From Neobacillus driksii (GTDB lineage: Bacteria > Bacillota > Bacilli > Bacillales > Cytobacillaceae), in contig NZ_JACCBX010000016.1 of the NCBI RefSeq assembly GCF_013409995.1, forward strand, positions 1 to 64,000: 64,000 nt of DNA, written 5' to 3'. Of this stretch, positions 1 through 7,491 are shown piece by piece. The translations under genes and the position numbers were made by a program. Each line of letters begins with the position of its first letter. Position 1 is the stretch's first letter. The notes under the pieces are model-generated. The model did no database searches, was not told where the DNA came from, and saw only the letters and a list, made by a program, of their open reading frames with translations.

Positions 1-97
1 GCATCAGCCCTAAAATAGAATTTACAATATATAAAGGAAAACGGTTGTTCCTACAAAAAATTTGCCGAGAAAGACCCCCTTCCTCGACAATCTGAAG

Positions 98-121
98 TCC
101 TAAGGATATCAATCCTTAGGA
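98..121 (-). terminator. Terminator-like hairpin
   Basis: TCCTAAGGAT and ATCCTTAGGA form a perfect 10-bp stem with a 4-nt loop. It lies just downstream of the minus-strand zinc-ribbon gene. The T-tract is poor on either strand, so termination is inferred from position. Confidence 0.5.
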
Positions 122-127
122 ACTTTG

Positions 128-286
128 TTATTTAATTCTGCAGTTTTTGCAGACTTTGATGGTTTGGTTTGTTTCTGTTTTAAACGGATATAACAGCTTT
201 ATTCTTGTTCTCCCACATAGAGGACATGTCCCTCGTCCTCTTGATGGCAGGTAGTTGATTGTTTTCCCTCTGTTCCTTTTCGCCAT
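128..286 (-). CDS. 52-aa zinc-ribbon protein
   Basis: This is a short basic protein of 52 residues, below usual ORF length cut-offs. It has two CxxC pairs, CPLC at residues 21-24 and CKNC at 46-49, the arrangement of a four-cysteine zinc ribbon. The N-terminus is rich in Lys and Arg (MAKRNRGK). ATG at 286 is preceded by a purine-rich GGATGGG that could be the ribosome binding site, and a hairpin follows the stop. Small zinc ribbons of this kind often bind RNA or ribosomes, but nothing here shows the function. The reading frame is continuous and well placed, so I think the gene is real; the role is unknown. Confidence 0.6.
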   Translation of the reverse strand: MAKRNRGKTINYLPSRGRGTCPLCGRTRIKLLYPFKTETNQTIKVCKNCRIK

Positions 287-463
287 TTTCTACCCATCCC
301 TATCTATAATAATCTTGTCTCTTTATCTAATGTTGGACTGGCTGAAAGATTGTTAGGCATTTAATTGTTTTTTGCAACAAAATTCTCCAATGCCATTATT
401 TTCAAGTTCTCCATACATAGTGGACTTCCGGTGGTTCATATAATGGTCGATGGAGGTGGGGTT

Positions 464-949
464 ATGGTGAGACGGGTGTTGGCAGCTGCAGTATTTGGCC
501 TTTTGCTTGTTCTAGCTGGTTGTGGGGGACCGGTTCAGGATGATATTTTAAATTATATAAATGAGGAGATGAAAACAGCACAAACCCTGGAGGATAAGGC
601 TGTTTCTGCTTATGAAGGGGTTGCGGGAGTCAATTATACAGATGATCAAACCATGTATGATGCCTTGGTCAACGAGGTCATTCCAAACTATGCAGATTTA
701 ATTTCTGAACTTGAGACCGTTAGTATTGAAAGTGATGAGTTGAAGGAGGTCCATGAGATTTACCTTTCTGGTGCCAAACTCCAATTTAGTGCGTTTGAAA
801 AAATTATGGAAGCACTCGAAAAACAAGATGCTAGTTTGGTTGAAGAAGCCAATCAGCTTCTAGAAGAAGGACGTCTGCAAATCGAAGACTATAATGATAA
901 GCTGGATGAACTGGCAAAAGAACATAACGTCGAAATTGAAAAAGAGTAA
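464..949 (+). CDS. Small secreted lipoprotein, function unknown
   Basis: A 161-residue protein. The N-terminus MVRRVLAAAVFGLLLVLAGC is a lipoprotein signal peptide with lipobox LAGC, so the mature protein should be anchored to the outer face of the membrane by Cys20. The rest is acidic and almost entirely helical with heptad-like spacing, probably a helical bundle; a resemblance to YkyA-type cell-wall-associated lipoproteins is possible but not certain. The frame is open further upstream, but ATG at 464 is chosen because GGAGGTGGGG lies directly before it and the signal peptide begins there. It is a single gene followed by a hairpin shared with the convergent neighbour. Confidence 0.7.
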   Translation: MVRRVLAAAVFGLLLVLAGCGGPVQDDILNYINEEMKTAQTLEDKAVSAYEGVAGVNYTDDQTMYDALVNEVIPNYADLISELETVSIESDELKEVHEIYLSGAKLQFSAFEKIMEALEKQDASLVEEANQLLEEGRLQIEDYNDKLDELAKEHNVEIEKE

Positions 950-954
950 TAAAA

Positions 955-1004
955 AGAGGCTGACACGTTTAGTTCACACTAAGTGACCATTCGCGTCAGC
1001 CTCT
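955..1004. terminator. Shared terminator hairpin
   Basis: AGAGGCTGAC at 955-964 pairs with GTCAGCCTCT at 995-1004, between two convergent genes. There is an A-run before it and a weak T-rich stretch after it, so it probably serves both strands. Confidence 0.6.
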
Positions 1005-1016
1005 GTCCATTTAACC

Positions 1017-1322
1017 TTAACCTTTTACATAGTAAAGATCATGGCTGGATTCAACAATATAATCAGGCTTCTCTGCCTTAGGCTTCGCCTTATGGCCGGC
1101 AATATGCTCGGGGCTCTTCTCCCAATTTTTCCAATCCTCTTCGGATTCCCATTGAACCATAACCATAACTTCTTCTTCACCACGGCGAACTTTTTTAACC
1201 AAAATCTGTCTGCCAATGTATCCAGGTCGAGTTGTCAATAAACCGCCTCGGTTTGAAAAGTTCTCGACCACCTGATCGCTATATCCCTCTTTAACTACAA
1301 TCCTTCTAACTTGATAAAACAT
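1017..1322 (-). CDS. IsdG/HmoA-type heme-degrading monooxygenase
   Basis: A 101-residue protein of the antibiotic-biosynthesis-monooxygenase (ABM) fold used by IsdG/HmoA enzymes, which open heme in the cytoplasm to release iron. The order VENFSNRGGL, then a Trp-rich stretch (WESEEDWKNWEKS), then HIAGHKA matches the Asn-Trp-His layout of IsdG-like enzymes. Start ATG at 1322 is preceded by AAGGAGTGATTTG; an upstream in-frame Met lacks a comparable site. It lies 49 bp after the siderophore-binding lipoprotein gene on the same strand, so it is probably read with the iron-uptake operon under Fur. Heme as substrate is inferred from the family. Confidence 0.8.
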   Translation of the reverse strand: MFYQVRRIVVKEGYSDQVVENFSNRGGLLTTRPGYIGRQILVKKVRRGEEEVMVMVQWESEEDWKNWEKSPEHIAGHKAKPKAEKPDYIVESSHDLYYVKG

Positions 1323-1371
1323 CAAATCACTCCTTATTAATAAAGCCAGGAATGAAACCTGGCTCAAATTT

Positions 1372-2319
1372 TTATAATGAAGCTTCGATCTCTTCAGCCA
1401 TTAATTTAACAGATTCTAATCCGCCGCCGCTTAGGTACCAAGTATCTGGATCTAAGTAAATAATCTTATCTTCTTTAAAGGCCGTTGTCTTTTTAACAAG
1501 CTCGTTTTCGATTACCTTTTCAGCACCGGCTTCACCGCCTACTGCTGTGTTACGGTCAATAACAAACAATACGTCTGGGTTTGTTTCCATAATGTACTCC
1601 ATGGTAATGCTTTGACCATGCGTGGATACTTCAATTTTCTCATCTGCTGCACCAAAACCATACACGTCATGGATAATACCAAAACGGGAGCTTGGTCCAT
1701 AGGCACTTACTTTTCCTTCATTTGCAAGAACGATTAACCCTTTTTTGCCATTTGCAGAAGCTTTCTTATTTACCTCTTCAACGGTTGCATTAATCTCTTC
1801 TAATGCACTGGCTACTTCTTCTTTCTTATCAAAAATCTCAGCAACGAGGTTCATATTCTTCTCAAAAGATTCCATGTATTTGGTATAATCTAATTCTACA
1901 AAAACAGTTGGAGCAATTTCTGCGAACTGTTCGTACAATTCTGCTTGACGGCCGCTGATGAAAATTACATCAGGCTGCATCGCATGAATCGCTTCAAAAT
2001 CTGGTTCTTTTAAACTTCCGACGTTTGTATATTTTTCACCTGCATATTTTTCTAAGTATGGAGGAATGGCTGCTTGTGGAACTCCAGTAACTTCCACACC
2101 TAATTCATCCAATGTATCTAAAATACCAAAGTCAAAAACCACTACTTTTTCTGGATTTTTATCGATTTCAACTTTCCCATACTTATGTTCAATGGTGATT
2201 TTTTCAGCCGCTGCCGTTTTTGCATCCGCTGGTTCTGCCTTACTTTCTTCCTTAGATCCGCATGCTGCTAATAATAAAATCATTGAAACCATTAAAACTA
2301 AAAAACTCCACTTTTTCAC
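1372..2319 (-). CDS. yclQ: Siderophore-binding lipoprotein, YclQ-like
   Basis: A 315-residue periplasmic-binding-type lipoprotein. The signal MKKWSFLVLMVSMILLLAAC carries lipobox LAAC, followed by a Ser/Lys/Glu linker and a type III (FecB-like) binding fold with phrases such as VVVFDFGILDTLDELG and QPDVIFISGR. It is the fourth gene of a permease-permease-ATPase-binding protein cluster in the order of B. subtilis yclNOPQ, whose binding protein takes petrobactin and related catecholates. It should capture the ferric siderophore outside the membrane and deliver it to the YclNO permease. Petrobactin is inferred from homology and order; other catecholates are possible. Confidence 0.88.
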   Translation of the reverse strand: MKKWSFLVLMVSMILLLAACGSKEESKAEPADAKTAAAEKITIEHKYGKVEIDKNPEKVVVFDFGILDTLDELGVEVTGVPQAAIPPYLEKYAGEKYTNVGSLKEPDFEAIHAMQPDVIFISGRQAELYEQFAEIAPTVFVELDYTKYMESFEKNMNLVAEIFDKKEEVASALEEINATVEEVNKKASANGKKGLIVLANEGKVSAYGPSSRFGIIHDVYGFGAADEKIEVSTHGQSITMEYIMETNPDVLFVIDRNTAVGGEAGAEKVIENELVKKTTAFKEDKIIYLDPDTWYLSGGGLESVKLMAEEIEASL

Positions 2320-2337
2320 AACATATCTCTCCTTTTA

Positions 2338-3099
2338 TTATGCGCTAAAGTATACGCAAATTCTGCAGCCATCCATTTTCTGAATGGGAATATCCATATC
2401 GTATATCTCTTTTAATGCAGCTGATTCTATTATTTCTTCTGTAGGTCCATCTTTAACAACCTTACCATCCTTCATCGCTACTATTCTATCTGAATAAACC
2501 GACGCAAAGTTGATATCATGCAGTACAATGACAACTGTTTTTCCAAGTTCATCAACCAGACGGCGCAGGATTTTCATAATTTGAACGGAATGCTTCATAT
2601 CTAAATTATTCAATGGTTCATCCAGCAAAATGTACTCTGTATCCTGTGCAATAACCATCGCAATAAAGGCGCGCTGCCTTTGACCGCCAGATAATTCATC
2701 TAAAAAACTATCCTGCATTTCGGTTAGGTGCATATATTCAAGAGATTGGTCAACAATCCTTTCATCTTCCTCCGTTAGCCTCCCCTTCGAATAGGGAAAG
2801 CGTCCGAAGGATACGAGTTCGCGAATCGTCAGGCGTACATTCATATAATTGGATTGTTTTAGGATCGATACCTTCTTAGCAAAATCATTTGACTTCATCT
2901 TTTTTACATCAGATTTATCAATTAGCACTTCACCTGTATCTGCATCAAGAAGACGGCTCACCATTGATAGTAAAGTAGATTTACCTGCCCCATTCGGACC
3001 GATAAAGCTCGTGATTTTCCGCGGCTGAATATCAACGGTCACATCCTCAACAACGGATTTCTTCCCATATAACTTTGACAATCCTCGTACTTGTATCAT
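2338..3099 (-). CDS. yclP: Siderophore ABC importer ATPase, YclP-like
   Basis: A 253-residue cytoplasmic ATPase energising ferric siderophore import. Walker A GPNGAGKST, the ABC signature LSGGQRQR, Walker B YILLDEP and the switch His in VIVLHDINFA are all present. The length matches YclP/FepC-type proteins. Its start overlaps the stop of the second permease by 4 bp (ATGA), showing translational coupling, and the binding-protein gene follows 18 bp later. Confidence 0.92.
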   Translation of the reverse strand: MIQVRGLSKLYGKKSVVEDVTVDIQPRKITSFIGPNGAGKSTLLSMVSRLLDADTGEVLIDKSDVKKMKSNDFAKKVSILKQSNYMNVRLTIRELVSFGRFPYSKGRLTEEDERIVDQSLEYMHLTEMQDSFLDELSGGQRQRAFIAMVIAQDTEYILLDEPLNNLDMKHSVQIMKILRRLVDELGKTVVIVLHDINFASVYSDRIVAMKDGKVVKDGPTEEIIESAALKEIYDMDIPIQKMDGCRICVYFSA

Positions 3100-4046
3100 G
3101 CAGCTTTCCTCTCCTTTAGCAGTAAATAGATGAAGTACACTCCACCGATAAAGTTAATAATGACACTTAACGTTGTTGAAAAAGTAAAGACTCGTTCAAC
3201 CACCCATTGCCCGCCAACAAGAGCGATAATACTCATGAGGATCGCCCCTGTGATTAGGATATTGTGTTTGTAAGTCTTGAAAAATTGATAGGATAGATTG
3301 GCCACAATTAAGCCAAAAAAGGTAATCGGTCCAACTAAAGCAGTCGAGATTGAGATGAAGACTGCAACGACGATCAGCATTTGTTTGACGATTGAATCAT
3401 ATGGAACCCCTAAATTGATTGCTGTATCTCGACCTAATGACAAGACGTCTAAATACTTTAAAAAACGCCATGCATATATCATCACAAGAGCAACGATGAC
3501 AATCGCCAGCCAAACTAAGTCTGAATTGATATTATTAAAACTCGCAAACATCCTGTCTTGGACAATCTGGAATTCATTTGGATCAATCAGTACCTGAAAA
3601 AACGTTGAGATACTAGAGAAAAATGTCCCCACAATGATTCCGACTAGCAATAAAAAGTAGATCGGCTGATTTCCCTTTTTAAATAAAAACTTGTATAAAA
3701 TTAGTGCAAAAACAATCATTACAACAACTGAGAGTAAAAAATTCACCTGTTTATTGACGATAATCATGTGACCCGAGCCTAAAAAGAAAATAATTAAGGT
3801 TTGCAGGAGCATGTAAAGTGAATCCAACCCCATAATGCTCGGTGTCAATATTTTGTTATGTGTGATCGTCTGGAAAACAACTGTTGCATATGCGATTGTG
3901 ACTCCGGTTAAAACCATCGCCAGCACTTTTATGGTTCGTTTTGGAAGAGCATATCCAAAACTCCCGTTTAATTCATGGAATAGATAGATAGCGCACACTC
4001 CGGCAGCAATTAAGGCAAAGACAAGTAGTTTGATTGAGTTACGCAT
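3096..4046 (-). CDS. yclO: Siderophore ABC importer permease, YclO-like
   Basis: A 316-residue FecCD/BtuC-family permease with about nine or ten hydrophobic segments. The coupling region GRDTAINLGVPYD, which contacts the ATPase, and the C-terminal GPITFFGLIVANL motif are typical. It pairs with YclN to form the heteromeric channel. It overlaps the upstream permease by 8 bp and the downstream ATPase by 4 bp, so the cluster is a tight operon. Confidence 0.9.
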   Translation of the reverse strand: MRNSIKLLVFALIAAGVCAIYLFHELNGSFGYALPKRTIKVLAMVLTGVTIAYATVVFQTITHNKILTPSIMGLDSLYMLLQTLIIFFLGSGHMIIVNKQVNFLLSVVVMIVFALILYKFLFKKGNQPIYFLLLVGIIVGTFFSSISTFFQVLIDPNEFQIVQDRMFASFNNINSDLVWLAIVIVALVMIYAWRFLKYLDVLSLGRDTAINLGVPYDSIVKQMLIVVAVFISISTALVGPITFFGLIVANLSYQFFKTYKHNILITGAILMSIIALVGGQWVVERVFTFSTTLSVIINFIGGVYFIYLLLKERKAA

Positions 4047-4992
4047 ATGCCTTCCTCCGGAACAGTAAGTATAAGAAAATTCCGCTTCCTATTACCCCAA
4101 CCATAAGACTGATTGAAATTTCATATGGATAAATGAGCACTCTGCCCAAAATATCGCAAATCAGAAGGAAGATGGCACCAAGGAGTGCGGTATGCGGCAA
4201 TGTTTTTTGTAAGTGATCGCCTTTAAAAATTGATATGATATTTGGAATAATTAAGCCTAAAAACGGAATAATTCCGACGGTCAGAACCACTGTTGTCGTT
4301 ACTAGTGCAACAAGGATGAGACCGATATTCACCACACGGCGATACGCAAGTCCAAGATTCTTTGAAAAATCCTCACCCATTCCAGCGACTGTAAAGCGAT
4401 TCGCATAAAAGTAAGCAATAATTAATATCGGAATACTTATGTAGAGCAATTCATATCGGCCCTTCATAATCATTGAAAAGTCACCCTGCAGCCATGCAGA
4501 CATATTTTGAATGACGTCAGCGCGATATGCGAAAAAAGTCGTCACTGAGGACAATATATTTCCGAACATCAAACCCACAAGCGGTATGAATATAGCATCC
4601 TTAAACTTAATTCGGTCAAGAATTTGCATAAAAACAAACGTACCAGCAAGCGCGAAAACAAAGGCTACTGCCATTTTTTCAAGCATGGTTGCATTTGCAA
4701 ACAACAGCATCGAGACAAGGATACCAAGTCGGGTTGCGTCCAGTGTTCCAGCGGTAGTCGGTGAAACAAATTTGTTTCGGCTAAGCTGCTGCATAATCAA
4801 TCCTGCAATACTCATCCCAGCTCCTGCAAGTAGGATTGCTACTAGCCTTGGCATTCGGCTGATAAGGAAAATCTGTGTCTCTTCAGATTGGACATCTAAC
4901 AAGTCCAATGGTGATATACTGCTAACCCCAACAAACAAGGAAACAGCAGATAAGACGATTAATCCTAGTAGTAAATATCTTTTCTTCATCAT
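4039..4992 (-). CDS. yclN: Siderophore ABC importer permease, YclN-like
   Basis: A 317-residue FecCD-family permease, first gene of the operon. Recognisable family segments include LAGAGMSIAGLIMQQLSRNK, the coupling loop GMGEDFSKNLGLAY and GIIPFLGLIIPN, very close to B. subtilis YclN. The frame is open upstream, but the ATG at 4992 is chosen because GAGG sits 6 nt before it and the protein then begins like YclN. Two Fur-box-like elements lie just upstream, one of which would fall inside the longer reading frame, which also favours the shorter start. Confidence 0.9.
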   Translation of the reverse strand: MMKKRYLLLGLIVLSAVSLFVGVSSISPLDLLDVQSEETQIFLISRMPRLVAILLAGAGMSIAGLIMQQLSRNKFVSPTTAGTLDATRLGILVSMLLFANATMLEKMAVAFVFALAGTFVFMQILDRIKFKDAIFIPLVGLMFGNILSSVTTFFAYRADVIQNMSAWLQGDFSMIMKGRYELLYISIPILIIAYFYANRFTVAGMGEDFSKNLGLAYRRVVNIGLILVALVTTTVVLTVGIIPFLGLIIPNIISIFKGDHLQKTLPHTALLGAIFLLICDILGRVLIYPYEISISLMVGVIGSGIFLYLLFRRKAYA

Positions 4993-5022
4993 TGCAGTCC
5001 TCAACATTTCTATTTTTCTATC

Positions 5023-5090
5023 ATTCTCAATTTTATTGAGAATCCTTATCACTTAGAAACAAAAATAAATGACATTGAAAATCATTATCA
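5023..5090 (-). promoter_or_regulatory. Two Fur-box-like operators upstream of yclN
   Basis: TGAAAATCATTATCA at 5076-5090 differs by one base from the Bacillus Fur 7-1-7 consensus TGATAATNATTATCA. A second element at 5023-5043 is a perfect inverted repeat, ATTCTCAAT-TTT-ATTGAGAAT, and the overlapping TGAGAATCCTTATCA at 5037-5051 matches the consensus at 13 of 15 positions. Both lie directly upstream of the siderophore operon, so iron repression by Fur is the expected control. Confidence 0.8.
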
Positions 5091-5230
5091 ATGTCTTATA
5101 CCCTTGATTATAAACAGTGTAATTTGTCTAGTCAATAAACAATCGTGAACTATTTCCAATTATTTCTGAATAATTTGTGACATAAACGTGGTGTTTACCT
5201 CGTAAATCTAATATATGATTCCTAAGCTAT

Positions 5231-5244
5231 CCGCCTTTAGGCGG
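5231..5244. other. Short GC-rich hairpin in the C39 peptidase leader
   Basis: CCGCC-TTTA-GGCGG forms a perfect 5-bp hairpin about 80 bp upstream of the C39 peptidase gene, immediately followed by GGAGGAGA. I recognise no known riboswitch class in the 5100-5326 gap. It may stabilise or modulate the leader mRNA. Confidence 0.35.
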
Positions 5245-5326
5245 AGGAGAAATCCAATTTATGGTCAGTATTAAAATATAAGAGATTTATAAAATATTAG
5301 GAGAATTTAAAAAAGGAGTTGCTTAC

Positions 5327-6070
5327 ATGAAATATCAGCATTTAAAAAAGATATCATTGTTAAGCCTCCTATTAATCCTTCCAATCTACTATGCTTCTAA
5401 CTCTCCGATTCAAACGAGCGCAAAATTTAAATCTGATGTTCATATAAACCGGACAGTTGTTGTATTCCGAAAGGAGCCCATAATGAGACAAAGTTTCCTA
5501 TTAACTGTTCCAACATTGCAACAATTCCCTGAACTGCCTCGGGGCTGTGAAGTAACCAGTTTGGCGATGTTACTTAATTTTGCTGGTGTTTCCGTTGACA
5601 AACTTACTCTGGCAGACGAGATTCCCAAGGTTTCTTATTTCAGTGCTGGATACTTCGGAAATCCTCATCAGGGATTTGTAGGAAATATGTATACCTATAA
5701 TCAACCTGGATTAGGTGTTTACCACGAGGTTATTGAAGACCTTGCGAACCAATATCTGCCCGGTCAAATCGATAATCTTACTGGTAATAGCTTTACTTCC
5801 GTGCAAAAAAAGCTAAACGAGGGTAAACCTGTTTGGGTAATTGTCGGCAGTACATTTGATTTTTTACCAGAAGAGCAATGGGAAACATGGAAAACAAAAG
5901 AAGGAGAAATCAATATCACCCGCAGAATGCATTCTGTTTTAGTCACTGGCTACGATGACAACAACGTGTATTTTAATGATCCCTTTTATCCGGAACAGAA
6001 TAAATCAGCCAATTTTCAGAGCTTTGTCACAAGCTGGAACCAGTTCGGAAGCCAAGCAATTTCTTATTAA
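5327..6070 (+). CDS. Secreted C39-family (YvpB-like) cysteine peptidase
   Basis: A 247-residue protein with a hydrophobic N-terminal segment (about residues 10-25) that is a probable signal peptide or anchor, followed by a peptidase_C39_2 domain. The catalytic Cys lies in PRGCEVTSLAMLLNFAG, the His in RRMHSVLVTGYDD and the Asp in VYFNDPFYP. Known relatives are extracytoplasmic and of mostly unknown substrate; no ABC exporter or bacteriocin peptide is adjacent, so a bacteriocin-processing role is not supported. The ATG has AAAGGAGTTGC upstream, and a strong terminator follows. Confidence 0.82.
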   Translation: MKYQHLKKISLLSLLLILPIYYASNSPIQTSAKFKSDVHINRTVVVFRKEPIMRQSFLLTVPTLQQFPELPRGCEVTSLAMLLNFAGVSVDKLTLADEIPKVSYFSAGYFGNPHQGFVGNMYTYNQPGLGVYHEVIEDLANQYLPGQIDNLTGNSFTSVQKKLNEGKPVWVIVGSTFDFLPEEQWETWKTKEGEINITRRMHSVLVTGYDDNNVYFNDPFYPEQNKSANFQSFVTSWNQFGSQAISY

Positions 6071-6080
6071 GCACAATTAG

Positions 6081-6104
6081 ATGGTGCCTAAGCACCATTT
6101 TTTT
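6081..6104 (+). terminator. Rho-independent terminator after C39 peptidase
   Basis: ATGGTGC-CTAA-GCACCAT followed directly by a run of T. Confidence 0.9.
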
Positions 6105-6169
6105 GTGTAATTTTTTAAGAAGATGGTAATCCTAGCAATGGATATTGTTTCAAGAATGGAGGAGTTATC

Positions 6170-6637
6170 TTGGAATCAACCTTGAAGGTTGGGGATACAG
6201 CCCCTGATTTTTCATTACCGGCAACAACAAAGGATCCCCTTTCGCTTTCCGGTTATCGGGGGAAGACGAACGTGGTTGTCGCTTTTTATGGGATGGATTT
6301 TACTCCCGGCTGAATTAAAGAAATATCCTCTTGGAAAGAGGACTACAAACGATTTGAACAGCTAGGTGCAGAGGTTATTGGAATCAGTGCGGATCATATT
6401 CACTCGCACCGCGTTTTTGCAGCCAGTATGGGGACATTGCCATATCCATTAGCTTCCGATTGGCAAAGGCAGACGATTAAGGACTACAAGGTGTATAACG
6501 AAAAAGGCGGCGTTGCGGTCCGCTCCGTGTTTGTTGTCAATCGAGATGGAGTGATTACTTATATGAATACCTCCTTTAAAGCCGACAAAAAAGAAGATTA
6601 CGAAGCAGTTTTTTCAGAGCTAGAAAAGCTCGTCTAA
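6170..6637 (+). CDS. Peroxiredoxin (AhpC/TSA), probable selenoprotein with TGA at the catalytic Cys
   Basis: A 155-residue thioredoxin-fold peroxiredoxin read through one in-frame TGA at 6311-6313 (codon 48). The N-terminus VGDTAPDFSLPATT and the catalytic segment FYGMDFTPG-[TGA]-IKEISSWKED are those of BCP-like peroxiredoxins, where the residue after TPG is the peroxidatic Cys. After the TGA the frame continues in register (GAEVIGISADHIHSHRVFA, LPYPLASDW) to a normal stop. There is no Cys anywhere, so only selenocysteine would give a catalytic residue. A hairpin of the bacterial SECIS kind starts 12 nt after the TGA. TTG at 6170 is the start, with GGAGGAG before it. The alternative is a nonsense mutation of a Cys codon, leaving a pseudogene. 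No selA, selB, selC or selD lies in the window. Confidence 0.75.
6326..6342 (+). other. SECIS-like hairpin downstream of in-frame TGA
   Basis: TCCTCTT-GGA-AAGAGGA is a perfect 7-bp stem within the peroxiredoxin coding sequence. Its loop begins 19 nt after the TGA and contains two G residues, which fits the described geometry of bacterial SECIS elements (a short hairpin, apical loop roughly 16-37 nt from UGA with a G near its start). The structure is seen directly; SelB binding is inferred. Confidence 0.6.
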
Positions 6638-6649
6638 GCATTACAGAAA

Positions 6650-6679
6650 AGACATCTCCCGACCAATCGAGAGATGTCT
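6650..6679. terminator. Shared terminator hairpin
   Basis: AGACATCTC at 6650-6658 pairs with GAGATGTCT at 6671-6679 between convergent genes; T-rich sequence follows on the plus strand. Confidence 0.7.
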
Positions 6680-6687
6680 CTTCTTAT

Positions 6688-7002
6688 TTAATGCACGACC
6701 TTTAAACCAACCACTGAAAAAATAATACCTAGAATACAAGCCATACGAAGCCTGCTCTTTGATTCTTTAAAGAAAACCATACCAACTACCGCAGCTCCTA
6801 CCGTTCCAATCCCTGTCCATACGGCATAGGCGGTTGATAAGGGAATCGTCTCCATCGCCCGAACGAGCAGCTGGAAACTCATTATAAACCCTCCAATTAG
6901 GATTAGATAATTGATAAAGTTACCTTTATCAGCTGTTCTTTTTAAACCGATAACCCCAACGACTTCAAAACACCCGCCTAAAAAAAGCATTAGCCAATCC
7001 AT
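6688..7002 (-). CDS. SMR-family exporter subunit (YkkD-like)
   Basis: A 104-residue small multidrug resistance protein with four membrane helices. The essential Glu of the first helix is present (GGCFEVVGVIGLK), and ETIPLSTAYAVWTGIGTVGA is the family's core motif. It forms a pair with the following SMR gene, with stop and start sharing one base (TAATG), so the two subunits probably assemble as a heterodimer in the membrane like YkkCD. Substrates of paired SMR proteins include quaternary compounds and guanidinium-type cations; no guanidine riboswitch is visible upstream. Confidence 0.85.
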   Translation of the reverse strand: MDWLMLFLGGCFEVVGVIGLKRTADKGNFINYLILIGGFIMSFQLLVRAMETIPLSTAYAVWTGIGTVGAAVVGMVFFKESKSRLRMACILGIIFSVVGLKVVH

Positions 7003-7364
7003 TAAACATCACCCTCCTTGTTTGTTAATTTCAAGCCAATAATGCAAGCCAAAAGTAATAAAATAAGGGCAACTCTTAATGGACTAACCGAGCCGTTTTC
7101 AAATACAATCTCGACTATAACCGTTCCTATGGTCCCAATCCCGGCAAATACAGCATATACCGTCCCAACAGGTATCACTTTTGTCGCTCTTATAATTAAA
7201 TCAAAACTTAATAAAATCGCTATAAGCACAACAAGAGAAGGTACTTCTTCATATTTAAATCCGCTTGCCCAGACTACTTCAAGAAATCCTGCAAGGATCA
7301 CAAATAACCATGCACTTGATTCGCTTTTTCCCTTTGATTCAACTAATCCTTTTGAATCACTCAT
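7002..7364 (-). CDS. SMR-family exporter subunit (YvdS/YkkC-like)
   Basis: A 120-residue SMR protein, partner of the 104-residue one. Four hydrophobic segments follow a polar N-terminal tail of about 17 residues that is rich in Ser and Lys. The conserved Glu is in LAGFLEVVWASGFK and the core in PVGTVYAVFAGIGTIG. The tail, absent from the partner, may fix the asymmetry of the pair. Being first in the two-gene operon it carries the promoter region, which it shares divergently with the BmrA-like exporter. Confidence 0.85.
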   Translation of the reverse strand: MSDSKGLVESKGKSESSAWLFVILAGFLEVVWASGFKYEEVPSLVVLIAILLSFDLIIRATKVIPVGTVYAVFAGIGTIGTVIVEIVFENGSVSPLRVALILLLLACIIGLKLTNKEGDV

Positions 7365-7491
7365 TTTTATTTTTCCTCTCTTTCCACTACTCGCTTAATC
7401 TTACCAAATTATCATTTGCATATCATTCCCTATGAACGTATGATTGCTTATGAAAATCATTCTTTTTATAAGGATTGGAGAGTTTTACTAA

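Noticed and set aside
5261-5281. Six-codon leader peptide (ATG at 5261) before the C39 peptidase gene
   Set aside because: GGAGGAGA lies upstream and the frame is open for six codons, but nothing else (attenuator, codon bias) supports a leader.
5327-6070. Bacteriocin-processing role for the C39 protein
   Set aside because: It lacks the ABC transporter fusion and there is no precursor peptide or exporter beside it.
7365-7491. Fur box upstream of the BmrA-like gene
   Set aside because: TGAAAATCATTCTTT matches only the first half of the consensus.
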